Shown here: one piece after another, positions 44,364 to 52,379 of the stretch
How positions within the stretch are numbered: the first letter of the stretch is position 1
Layout: each line of letters begins with the position of its first letter
From: Anaerolineae bacterium
GTDB lineage: Bacteria; Chloroflexota; Anaerolineae; Aggregatilineales; UBA3940
DNA length: 64,000 bases
Direction of reading: 5' to 3'
Assembly: GCA_016926255.1 (NCBI GenBank)
Contig: JAFGOY010000058.1
Location: 1-64,000, forward strand
Translations under genes and position numbers: made by a program
Notes under the pieces: generated by a model
What the model saw: only the letters and a program-made list of their open reading frames with translations
Databases searched by the model: none
What the model was told of the DNA's origin: nothing

Positions 44364-45173
44364 TTAGTCGGTGAACAAGGTGTTGTCAGAGGCCAGCGAG
44401 TCTTTGATCCCCTTGGCGACTTCTTCCTCCAGCAGGCTCAACACCTTCTCCCGGACTTCAAGATAGTCGTCGCCTGTATAATTTCGCGGACGGGGTAAAT
44501 CTACATCCACAATGCCTTTTACCTGGCCTGGCCGGGCGGTCATCACCACGATCCGGTCGGCCAGATAGACAGCCTCGATTACGCTATGTGTGATAAACAA
44601 TACCGTTTTTTTCGTTTCCTGCCAGATACGAACCAATTCCTGCTGCATATACTTCCGTGTTTGCGCGTCGAGTGCGCCAAATGGCTCATCCATCAACAGC
44701 ACCAGCGGGTCGTAAGCCAGTGCACGGGCAATTCCGACTCGCTGCTTCATCCCACCTGACAGAGTATGTGGAAAGGCATTCTCGAATCCTTCCAGGTTCA
44801 TCAATCGGATGTATTCTCTGGCTCGTTCGATTGCTTCCTTGCGCTTCCACCCGTTGTTGGTCAATCCAAAGGTGATGTTCCCTAGCACAGTTCTCCAGGG
44901 AAACAGTGCATAGTCCTGGAACACAAACCCGCGATCTGGCCCAGGCTCCTTCACCTCTTCACCATTAAGTATTACCTGCCCGGTGGTGGGTGTCTCAAAT
45001 CCAGCAACCAGATATAGCAGGGTTGATTTGCCACAACCGGATGGCCCGATAATTACATTAAATGTACTTGGCCAGAATTCAAGATCGACATTGGTAAGGG
45101 CATGGACATTGTTGTGACTGTCGGTAAAAGTTTTGCTGACGCCCTTGATCTCTACAATTGGTTCGCTATTCAT
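44364..45173 (-). CDS. ABC transporter ATPase, SsuB/TauB type
   Basis: A 269-aa ATPase with Walker A GPSGCGKST, Q-loop FQDYALFPW, signature LSGGMKQRVGIARAL, Walker B VLLMDEPFGALD and the H-loop FITHSVIEA. The C-terminal part resembles nitrate/sulfonate/taurine transporter ATPases. ATG 45173 starts right before the ABC core, with AAGGGG close upstream; the longer frame adds 26 residues that overlap the permease gene. It powers uptake by the two adjacent permeases and the lipoprotein. Confidence 0.93.
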   Translation of the reverse strand: MNSEPIVEIKGVSKTFTDSHNNVHALTNVDLEFWPSTFNVIIGPSGCGKSTLLYLVAGFETPTTGQVILNGEEVKEPGPDRGFVFQDYALFPWRTVLGNITFGLTNNGWKRKEAIERAREYIRLMNLEGFENAFPHTLSGGMKQRVGIARALAYDPLVLLMDEPFGALDAQTRKYMQQELVRIWQETKKTVLFITHSVIEAVYLADRIVVMTARPGQVKGIVDVDLPRPRNYTGDDYLEVREKVLSLLEEEVAKGIKDSLASDNTLFTD

Positions 45174-45180
45174 AATCCCC

Positions 45181-45966
45181 TTAGTTTTCTGCAACCACGC
45201 CCCATTTTTCAATTGTCCACCGCTCCAACCGCCGAAGAAGCAGCTGGTCAATTATCGTACTGGAAATTCCGATCAGGATCAATCCAACGAACATTACGGC
45301 GGTATCATTGAAAAAACGTGCCTGGTAAATCATTTTTCCCACGCCCCACTGTATCATTGCAGCCAGCATCTCACCCCCTACCAGCGCGCGCCACGAATAG
45401 CCGATGCCCAACCGCAGCCCGGCAATGATCGAAACCAGCGAGCCGGGGATCAAAACGCTGAAAACCAGTCGGAGTCCTTTTACTCCCACGATCTCCGCCG
45501 CGTGTATCTGGTTTTGGTTGACCATCTCGATGCCGCTCATTGTATTGTAAGCAATGGCGAAGAACCCACCCAGGAAGATGGTCATGATCACCGTCCGATC
45601 GCCCAGACCCATTATGACCAGCAGTACGGGTACCCAGGCCAGCGTCGGGACCGAGATGAGCAGGCTGATCACCGGACTGAATATCATGTGCAGCGTCTTG
45701 TTCAACGACAGCAGCACACCGACGGCAATCCCCAACGTCACCGCGAGCAAATAGCCGACGGTGATTCGATACAGGCTGCTTAACAAATGGTGAAACAGCA
45801 CATTGCTTCCCCAGATTAACGACCAGGCTGAACGGAAAATATCAGATGGGGCGGGCAGCGTCTTGATGCCGCTGAGCCCCAACTGTACGATCACTTCCCA
45901 GAGGATACCCACGACCACAAAGGGGAACAGGTTGATGAGGTCCTGCTTGATTTTATCCTTTGTCAT
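45181..45966 (-). CDS. ABC transporter permease, SsuC/TauC type
   Basis: A 261-aa inner-membrane permease with six predicted helices. The cytoplasmic EAA loop (NQIHAAEIVGVKGLRLVFSV) contacts the ATPase. Its start overlaps the stop of the upstream permease by 4 nt, so the two are made in equal amounts and probably form a heterodimer, less usual for this family, which often uses one permease gene. Confidence 0.9.
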   Translation of the reverse strand: MTKDKIKQDLINLFPFVVVGILWEVIVQLGLSGIKTLPAPSDIFRSAWSLIWGSNVLFHHLLSSLYRITVGYLLAVTLGIAVGVLLSLNKTLHMIFSPVISLLISVPTLAWVPVLLVIMGLGDRTVIMTIFLGGFFAIAYNTMSGIEMVNQNQIHAAEIVGVKGLRLVFSVLIPGSLVSIIAGLRLGIGYSWRALVGGEMLAAMIQWGVGKMIYQARFFNDTAVMFVGLILIGISSTIIDQLLLRRLERWTIEKWGVVAEN

Positions 45967-46745
45967 TTGACCATCCCCCAGCGTCGGATGGTTTGCGCCT
46001 CAAGCAGATTCAACACGCCTTTCTCTAGCACGAAGTAAAAGACGATCAGGATGGCGATCCCGCCGAACACAATCCCCGACCGGAGATAGCTGGCTGCGTC
46101 CCAGATCATATAGCCCAGGCCGTAGTTTGTCGCTGCGATGAATTCTACGGCGATGATTGTGCGCCAGCAGCGGGCCAGCCCCAGTTTTACGCCAGTCAAG
46201 AGATAACCCATCGCCCAGGGTAGGTACACCTGAAAAGCGATCCCCAGCCGTGTCGAACCGCTGATGGTAGCTGCACGAACCAGTTGTGGATCGACACTGC
46301 GCACCCCGGCGGTGACGTTGTAAGCGATTGGAAAGAATGCGGCTAGCCCGCCCAATGAAATAATGGTTGGATTGCCAAACCCGATCCATACGATGAACAA
46401 CGGTGCGAGAGCGATTCCCGGTATCGGCATCAAGGCAGTCATCAGCGGATTGAAGAAACGGTAAATTGCCGGGCTTATTCCCATCACTAACCCGGCAACA
46501 ATACCTGCCAGAATACCAATAGACGAGGCAATGACCAGTCGATAGGTCGTTGCCTCGATATGCTTCAACAGCAGGGAGCGTTCAGGTAGCTCGCGCGTAT
46601 GAACTGATTGAATTTCGGCGGCGATTTTACTCGGTTGAGGAAACAACGCCCCATTGATTATGTGTGTTCTTGCCAACACTTCCCATGCGCCTAGAAGCAG
46701 TACGATGAAGAGTACAGGCAATAACCATTTTTGAAATTGTTTCAT
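45963..46745 (-). CDS. ABC transporter permease, SsuC/TauC type
   Basis: A 260-aa permease with an N-terminal signal-anchor helix (WLLPVLFIVLLLGAWEVLA) and further helices through GLVMGISPAIYRFFNPL, then the EAA loop VDPQLVRAATISGSTRLGIAFQV. It has the same fold as the neighbouring permease but is clearly diverged from it. It starts directly after the binding-protein stop, at the same spacing. Confidence 0.9.
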   Translation of the reverse strand: MKQFQKWLLPVLFIVLLLGAWEVLARTHIINGALFPQPSKIAAEIQSVHTRELPERSLLLKHIEATTYRLVIASSIGILAGIVAGLVMGISPAIYRFFNPLMTALMPIPGIALAPLFIVWIGFGNPTIISLGGLAAFFPIAYNVTAGVRSVDPQLVRAATISGSTRLGIAFQVYLPWAMGYLLTGVKLGLARCWRTIIAVEFIAATNYGLGYMIWDAASYLRSGIVFGGIAILIVFYFVLEKGVLNLLEAQTIRRWGMVK

Positions 46746-47732
46746 TTATTCCGCGTTGTAAAGCTCATAAGCCTCTTCGAGAAAACTGGTGTCATAGCGA
46801 AATTCCGGGATGGATTCGATCTTTCCCTGGTCATACAGGAATTGGGCCGTGTCTTGAAGCGCTGCGATCACATTCTCGTCAACATCCAATGAGAAATCAA
46901 CACGTTCGAAAACCTTCAGGAACGTCTCGGGCGATGCTTCCGACCCCTGGGCAGAGGCGGCTTCGGAAGCAATCTGCGCAGCCTGTTCGGGGTCAGATTC
47001 GATCAACTCGACCTTAGCTATATGCGCCGCCAGGAACCGTACTAACTCCGTCCGATGGCTCTCGGCATATGAAACGGTCGTATGTAGCGAAACCGGCACC
47101 AGTGCGATGTCACCATAGCTGCGCATTACTCGTCCGACTCCCTGTGCTTCAGCGATGGCGGGGGTGGGTTCCCAGGCGGTGAAGGCCTGGATACTGCCGT
47201 TTTCCAATGCAGCCGTCATATCCTCGACATTCAGATCAACCCATTCGAAGTCGTTCCAGTCCAACCCGTCAGTCTCTTCGAAATAGCGCAGCAGCACCTG
47301 CTCTGCTCCGGTACCTAACCTGACGCCAACTGGTTGTCCTTTCAGGTCTTCCCAGCTTTCGTATGTCGAATCGACCGGTACCATTGTTGAATAACGATCA
47401 CCGCGCTGTACGGTCGCGATGATGAGCATTTCATCAGGCATGGCGTTGAACAAGGCTACTGTCTTGCTGTCCGATCCCACATTAACATCGACTTCACCAG
47501 CGATCAAGGCCTGGTTGCCCTCGTTGCCAGAACTGAAAAGGAGGTGCTCCACATTAAGATCATACATTTCCCAAAAGTCTGGTTTTCCAGCCAGCAAAAA
47601 CTCTTCTGGATAGTACTGGCCACCATATCGCAGCGGTTCGGTTTGCTCCTGTGTCTGTGATGATTGGCAGCCAGTGGTGATCAGTCCCAAAATCAACAGG
47701 AAAAGCATAGCTGACCATTGTCTCTTTGTCAT
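46746..47732 (-). CDS. ABC substrate-binding lipoprotein, NMT1/SsuA-like
   Basis: A 328-aa periplasmic-type binding protein. LFLLILGLITTGC is a lipoprotein signal with lipid-attachment Cys. The mature part has the two-lobed NMT1/THI5-like pattern (RYGGQYYPEEFLLAG, NEGNQALIAGEVDVNVGSDS, GVRLGTGAEQVLLRYF, NGSIQAFTAWEPTPAIAE). This family binds nitrate, sulfonates, taurine or thiamine precursors; the ligand cannot be named. ATG 47732 follows AGAGGAAG at 6 nt; the frame's earlier start (47783) would add 17 residues ahead of the signal peptide. Confidence 0.9.
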   Translation of the reverse strand: MTKRQWSAMLFLLILGLITTGCQSSQTQEQTEPLRYGGQYYPEEFLLAGKPDFWEMYDLNVEHLLFSSGNEGNQALIAGEVDVNVGSDSKTVALFNAMPDEMLIIATVQRGDRYSTMVPVDSTYESWEDLKGQPVGVRLGTGAEQVLLRYFEETDGLDWNDFEWVDLNVEDMTAALENGSIQAFTAWEPTPAIAEAQGVGRVMRSYGDIALVPVSLHTTVSYAESHRTELVRFLAAHIAKVELIESDPEQAAQIASEAASAQGSEASPETFLKVFERVDFSLDVDENVIAALQDTAQFLYDQGKIESIPEFRYDTSFLEEAYELYNAE

Positions 47733-47828
47733 TTTTGACTTCCTCTTATATCGATTGTCGGTCAAACATGTCAACGATATCATCGAAAAGTAGGTTGGAG
47801 CGAATAAGGAATCTTTATGACAGGACTC

Positions 47829-48752
47829 TCAGGCCGATATTTCATGGTCGGTGAGATCGCTGCGGTGCTGATGGGCAAAGTCAATAAATGTGCTTACCAG
47901 GTTAGTGAGTGGCAATGTTCGCCGATAAACGAAATAAATGTCACGGTACATTTTCAAGTGCTCGATAGGTACTTCTACGAAATTGCCGTGCTTCAACTCT
48001 TCCAGGACACCCAACCGTGAGATGATCGTCAGCCCACCCCCTACCCGAACGGCGGTTTTGGTCGATTCCTGTAGTCCTAGATAGGCAATAATATTGAGAT
48101 TGTTCAACGAAATATCGTGTTCTCGTAGCGCCGATTGTAGCAGGGCCGTCGCGCCTGAACCCTGCTGTTGAAGCACGATCGGCAGTTGGAGAAATTCGTC
48201 GATCGTGATCGGGGCATGATCACGCCATTCATCTTCGGCGGGGGCAATTAAAACCAACTCGTCCTTGACGAATGTTTCGAACTGGAGATGGCGGTCTCGC
48301 CGTGACATTCCGACCAATCCCAATTCGATCCGCTGGCTCAATACCTGATCGATAATATCGACCGATGAACCGACTATCAGCGAGATATCTACCTCCTGAT
48401 AGCGTTTCTTGAACTTGCTCAATAACAGGGGCAATACAAATTCGCCCGGTCCGGAGCTTCCTCCCACCATCAGCTCTCCGGTCAGGCTTTGGCCAGCACT
48501 TCTCACCTGCTCTCGCGAGCGTTCGTACAGGTTGATGATCTGGCAGGCAGCTTCATAAACGGTCTTTCCGTGTTCGGTGGGCAGCGTCTCATACCCCGAT
48601 CGGTGAAGCAGTTCGACGCCGTATTCTTTCTCTAATTCTTTGATCTGGAGGCTGATGGCAGGCTGAGTCAAACCGAGAAAATCCGCCGCGCGGGAAAAAC
48701 TCCGCATCTCGACGACTTTACAAAACGTGACTAACTCATCAAGGCGTGGCAT
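47829..48752 (-). CDS. LysR-family transcriptional regulator
   Basis: The 307-aa regulator has an N-terminal winged helix-turn-helix (LVTFCKVVEMRSFSRAADFLGLTQPAISLQIKELE) and a two-lobed effector-binding domain (ELMVGGSSGPGEFVLP, ELGLVGMSRRDRHLQFE, FLQLPIVLQQQGSG). The pattern resembles sulfur/selenium-type LysR proteins such as CysB and CysL, which would suit a sulfonate-like transporter. It lies directly upstream of the ABC operon in the same direction, not divergent from it, with 97 bp between. Control of the transporter is inferred from position. Confidence 0.9.
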   Translation of the reverse strand: MPRLDELVTFCKVVEMRSFSRAADFLGLTQPAISLQIKELEKEYGVELLHRSGYETLPTEHGKTVYEAACQIINLYERSREQVRSAGQSLTGELMVGGSSGPGEFVLPLLLSKFKKRYQEVDISLIVGSSVDIIDQVLSQRIELGLVGMSRRDRHLQFETFVKDELVLIAPAEDEWRDHAPITIDEFLQLPIVLQQQGSGATALLQSALREHDISLNNLNIIAYLGLQESTKTAVRVGGGLTIISRLGVLEELKHGNFVEVPIEHLKMYRDIYFVYRRTLPLTNLVSTFIDFAHQHRSDLTDHEISA

Positions 48753-48777
48753 GATTCACTCAGTAGGCAGCAGATGA

Positions 48778-49806
48778 CTAGACCGTCAAAATCTGTTCGT
48801 TTAAACTGGATACCAGGTCACGGGCCAGCAGTACCTCTACCTGCTGTTCGACCAGCCAACCCAGCCATTCATCATAATAAGAAAGCCGCGATTGGAGTAT
48901 CGAGGGATGCGTATTGATCACAAAAAGCCCTCCCACTGTCCCCAGCAGATGAACGATCGTTTTCAACAGATCAACTGCCTGTACCTCACTCAGGTTTCGG
49001 TCACGGAACAGGCCGTCATCCTGTACAGTCAGCGGGAGTTCCCACAGGTTGATGCTGGGATAAAGATAAGGCTGGTAGAGTTCAAGCCCTTTTGTGTAGA
49101 ACAGATTAGTTGTCAGGCTGCTGTCGTATTTGAAGCCCAGTTCTTGCAGCACGCTCATTGATCTCTCCGAGATGCTCAAGCCCGGCGCACGGTAACCATC
49201 CACCTGTCCCCCCAATACATCCAGACTGCGCTGTAAGCGCCCCTTGAGCACTTCCCGGCGGCGGTAACCGCTGGCGAGATCGTGGAAATCGCCGTGCAGC
49301 CCGATCTCAAATCCCTGGCGCTTGATCTGTTCGAGCCAATCTAGATCGAGGTTGTATGGGCCGTCAGTCAATACATTCGATGTCGAATAAAGACCATATT
49401 TTTGTTCGACTTCGATCGCTCGGTGCCAGAAGTCGTGCCCGATACGTGTATCAATGTCGTGGGTGAGACATATTCGAGTGCGGGTCATCTTCGCTTTTTG
49501 AGCCAGACCCATCTGCCGTTCGACCAACTCACTGGTGGAAAGAACGGGTGGCAACCGGGTGCCTGATACACCGCGCAGCCTCTTTACAACATCGGTTACT
49601 GTTCGGTAAGCCGAATAGGGCAGGCGGTGCAGTACGTCGCTGAACAGCAGGCGTGTCATCTGTTTTTTGAATGAACTGGTACAGCGTAACGCCTCGTCAG
49701 GTACCGGCCATGTATCAATGGCAAGAATTGCTCGCTGCTCGTTGTCGATCAATCCGCTGCCAGTTTCAAACCAGAGCGTAGCGGAACGGGCCAGATCAGA
49801 CATCAT
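48778..49806 (-). CDS. Polysaccharide deacetylase family protein
   Basis: An approximately 342-aa NodB-homology hydrolase. RICLTHDIDTR holds the first Asp pair that binds metal, FEIGLHGDFHDLA the His-x(3)-His metal ligands, and GYRAPGLS the substrate-loop Arg. VINTHPSIL is the later conserved His. It probably deacetylates N-acetylated sugars or related glycans. ATG 49806 (or 49803) overlaps the upstream amidotransferase stop by about 10 nt, so the two are co-translated; the frame continues upstream without a ribosome site. There is no signal peptide, hinting at a cytoplasmic, precursor-level substrate. Confidence 0.83.
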   Translation of the reverse strand: MMSDLARSATLWFETGSGLIDNEQRAILAIDTWPVPDEALRCTSSFKKQMTRLLFSDVLHRLPYSAYRTVTDVVKRLRGVSGTRLPPVLSTSELVERQMGLAQKAKMTRTRICLTHDIDTRIGHDFWHRAIEVEQKYGLYSTSNVLTDGPYNLDLDWLEQIKRQGFEIGLHGDFHDLASGYRRREVLKGRLQRSLDVLGGQVDGYRAPGLSISERSMSVLQELGFKYDSSLTTNLFYTKGLELYQPYLYPSINLWELPLTVQDDGLFRDRNLSEVQAVDLLKTIVHLLGTVGGLFVINTHPSILQSRLSYYDEWLGWLVEQQVEVLLARDLVSSLNEQILTV

Positions 49807-51853
49807 AGAGTTTGTCTGCTGCATTGATGGTCTGGACCGTCTTTTCGAAGTCCAACCCGTTGACATCACAGTACCACTTGATCGACTCGTAGCGGGGTTG
49901 GTTGTGAGTCCTTACTTTTTCGAGCGCTTCCTCCCGTGTTAACATACCCTCACGAACCATGTTGCTGAAGAACGTATCATGCTCGGATAATCCTGCAATG
50001 GTGTAGTAGATGTAGTTGTAGAAAGCCGCTGTCCCATCCCCAATGCGCCAGGTCGTGTCGGTGTCATTCGCGATTTCCCAATCATATTCAGCTCGTAAAG
50101 TTGACATGATTTCCTGCTCGTCCCAGGGGATGTAGTCATACAGCCACTTGAAGTTGTGGTTAAGGACATAGGCTGAATAGAAACCTTGGATAGTATCTTT
50201 CAGTGAAGGATTGATGTAAGCCGGGTTCTGCAAGATTTGCCTGACATAATACCAGAGGATTCTCAGTTTCCGCGTGGCAGGCATGTTGTAAGAACGCCAT
50301 TCCCCGGACTTCCCTGTGCTGGTCAGTTCCATCACACCGGCGAACCCCGATTTGAAGTAGGTTTGCTCGTACCGGTTGCCGGAAATAAATCCGAGGTTGA
50401 TGCCAAGCTGTTCTTGCAGCTTCATTCCATAGTAGAAGTACTGCTTATCACCTACCATGAAAAGCGGCACCATGCCCAGTTCGGGGTTTCTGAGCCAGGC
50501 ATTAACATTGCGCTGGATGTTCTTGCGTTTCTTGTTGATATCCGCCGAAACCAGGATGTGCTCAACTCCCAACTTACCGCAAATCCGGGAAATGTTTCGG
50601 CGGGCCAGGTCAGTGACCATGCCCCAGTCATAGGTGTAGGCAATCGGGTTCATGCCCAGGACGGTTTTAACAAAGTGCAGGCCGTAGGTACTGTCGCGCC
50701 CGCCGCTGACGCATACCAAACAATCCGGGCTGCCATCCTTGCTGCGATAGGGTTCGGCCAGTGCCTCTAAAGCATCCATTCCCAGGGAGGTTGTTTTTTT
50801 ATAGTTATGACAGTAGTTACATACTCCATCTTCATCGAATTCAATGTAGGTCATCGTTTCCGGCAGCACGCAGTGTGTGCAGCGTCGGAGATTGTCAATC
50901 GGTGAATGATCGTACTGAACACGATCCAAAACTTCCTGGGGAATGATAACTTCAGTGACGAGCGTCAGCCCTGCCGTTTTGTCAGCTCCCAGGCCTGTGG
51001 GTTTGATGTTGTGGATGCTACGGCTGATTTCACTGCGGGCCATAGGTGTCGCGGATTGTAGTGCGTCCTCTACCTGAAGATCAAAGTGGAGCGTCTTTAA
51101 GTTCCCAAGCGAAACAAGCTCACCTTTTCCGGGCCGAATCTGATATGTGTGCGGCATCACTGATTTAGGCAGAAGATTCGCCGCCTGCTTTTTGAACTGC
51201 TGCAGGATGTAGGCCTCTGAAGCGAAAACCAACACCTGACCGGGATATTCCATCACATAGAGTGACCCGTTGTTGGTTGCCAGCAGCAGGTGGTCCAGTT
51301 CACCGAACACGACTGCCGTTGATGTCGCCCCCTCGATATTGTCAAACGTCTTTTGCGCCGCCTGCACAATATCGACATCCTTCTTTAGAAACCAGCCGAG
51401 CAAGGTCGGGATGATCTCGGTATCGACCTCGTATTGGCGTTCCAGGTCAGGGAATTTCTTCCAGATCAACTCGTCATTGACAATAATACCGTTGTGGATA
51501 GCTACAATATCATTTGCGATGACGGGTTGATTGTTATCATGATGGGTTTGTAGCCCGTTGGTAACCAGCCTTGAGTGCCCAATGATGACCTGCGGGCAGC
51601 AATTATTAGATCCATTGCTGGATAACGGAATATAGTTATGGATCAACTCCTGGTAATCGAGTGAGGCCAGCATATGTGATGCTGATACCGGTGCTTTGAA
51701 CGTTGCGATTACGTCCTTCCTGACAATCGCCAGGCCGGCGGCTTCTTTGCCCCGTGACTCCGATAGTCTGAACAGGCCGCGTATAGACCGTTCCAATTGT
51801 TTCGCCGAAGTCGGGTAATCTTCGGCAACTGCGATTCCAAAAATACCGCACAT
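49796..51853 (-). CDS. Class II glutaminase fused to a PP-loop N-acetyl sugar amidotransferase
   Basis: A 685-aa fusion. Residues 1-260 are a class II glutamine amidotransferase: Met1-Cys2-Gly-Ile-Phe-Gly at the N terminus (Cys2 the nucleophile after Met removal), IGHSRLVTNG and AIHNGIIVN. Residues about 320-350 contain two Cys pairs (C325, C328, C345, C348: CTHC and CNYC), a likely zinc site. Residues about 378-680 are an ATP-pyrophosphatase with the PP-loop CVSGGRDST at 381-389, as in WbpG/PseA-type sugar amidotransferases. In the usual WbpG pathway the ammonia comes from a separate HisH-type partner. Here the donor is built in. A related sugar route (wbpD-E-B-A) lies 7 kb away. AAGGA precedes the ATG. 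Confidence 0.85.
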   Translation of the reverse strand: MCGIFGIAVAEDYPTSAKQLERSIRGLFRLSESRGKEAAGLAIVRKDVIATFKAPVSASHMLASLDYQELIHNYIPLSSNGSNNCCPQVIIGHSRLVTNGLQTHHDNNQPVIANDIVAIHNGIIVNDELIWKKFPDLERQYEVDTEIIPTLLGWFLKKDVDIVQAAQKTFDNIEGATSTAVVFGELDHLLLATNNGSLYVMEYPGQVLVFASEAYILQQFKKQAANLLPKSVMPHTYQIRPGKGELVSLGNLKTLHFDLQVEDALQSATPMARSEISRSIHNIKPTGLGADKTAGLTLVTEVIIPQEVLDRVQYDHSPIDNLRRCTHCVLPETMTYIEFDEDGVCNYCHNYKKTTSLGMDALEALAEPYRSKDGSPDCLVCVSGGRDSTYGLHFVKTVLGMNPIAYTYDWGMVTDLARRNISRICGKLGVEHILVSADINKKRKNIQRNVNAWLRNPELGMVPLFMVGDKQYFYYGMKLQEQLGINLGFISGNRYEQTYFKSGFAGVMELTSTGKSGEWRSYNMPATRKLRILWYYVRQILQNPAYINPSLKDTIQGFYSAYVLNHNFKWLYDYIPWDEQEIMSTLRAEYDWEIANDTDTTWRIGDGTAAFYNYIYYTIAGLSEHDTFFSNMVREGMLTREEALEKVRTHNQPRYESIKWYCDVNGLDFEKTVQTINAADKLYDV

Positions 51854-52379
51854 GGGCTATATCCTTCGTTCAGCAACTTATACAAGTTGATTTTGCTCGA
51901 TGTTGCGTGTGCGTCTTTTGTGCTGGCCCCGCCTTACATCTAAGTAACCGTGGAGCTAATTGCTGAGGTGTGACTTTTGTGCCTGGTACCCTCCCAACCC
52001 CGCTCACGCTCGATTCCTCTCCCTCTAAGGGGGAGAACAAAGGTGAGGGGTCAAACAGGCATAAACTTCCCTACCAGACGTTCACCAAACTGGCACCAGT
52101 AGGTTATTTACATTCAAAGCAATAGTTTAACAGTTTGAAGGGCTTTCTACAATGGATCGGACAATCCGCGCCACCCGCCAGTAAGGAAGGATCAATTTGG
52201 GGGATTGAGTGTGAGAATATTCCACACGGACAAAATATCAACCAGGAAAATAAAACGACAACCCATATCAATTTGTGATGGATTATCTTTTTTATTACGC
52301 ATCTTACCTTTTCTGCGGAGTTTGCTATAATCCCGCAGGAGTTTAACCAATCGGATAGAGAAGCGATCGAGAAGTGAAG
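51854..52379. other. 526-bp non-coding stretch between divergent sugar genes
   Basis: No good gene is present. A palindromic GC-rich repeat lies at 52002-52050 (annotated separately). The right half is AT-rich and should contain the promoter of the 52380 gene, but no consensus -35/-10 pair was clear. Confidence 0.5.
52002..52050. repeat. Imperfect palindromic element
   Basis: The core CTCCCTCTAAGGGGGAG (52019-52035) folds with one mismatch. Flanking CCCCGCTCAC and GTGAGGGG (to about 52050) extend the stem imperfectly. Elements of this look (CCTCTCCC/GGGAGAGG type) are common dispersed palindromes in bacteria. Only one copy was seen in this window. Confidence 0.45.
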
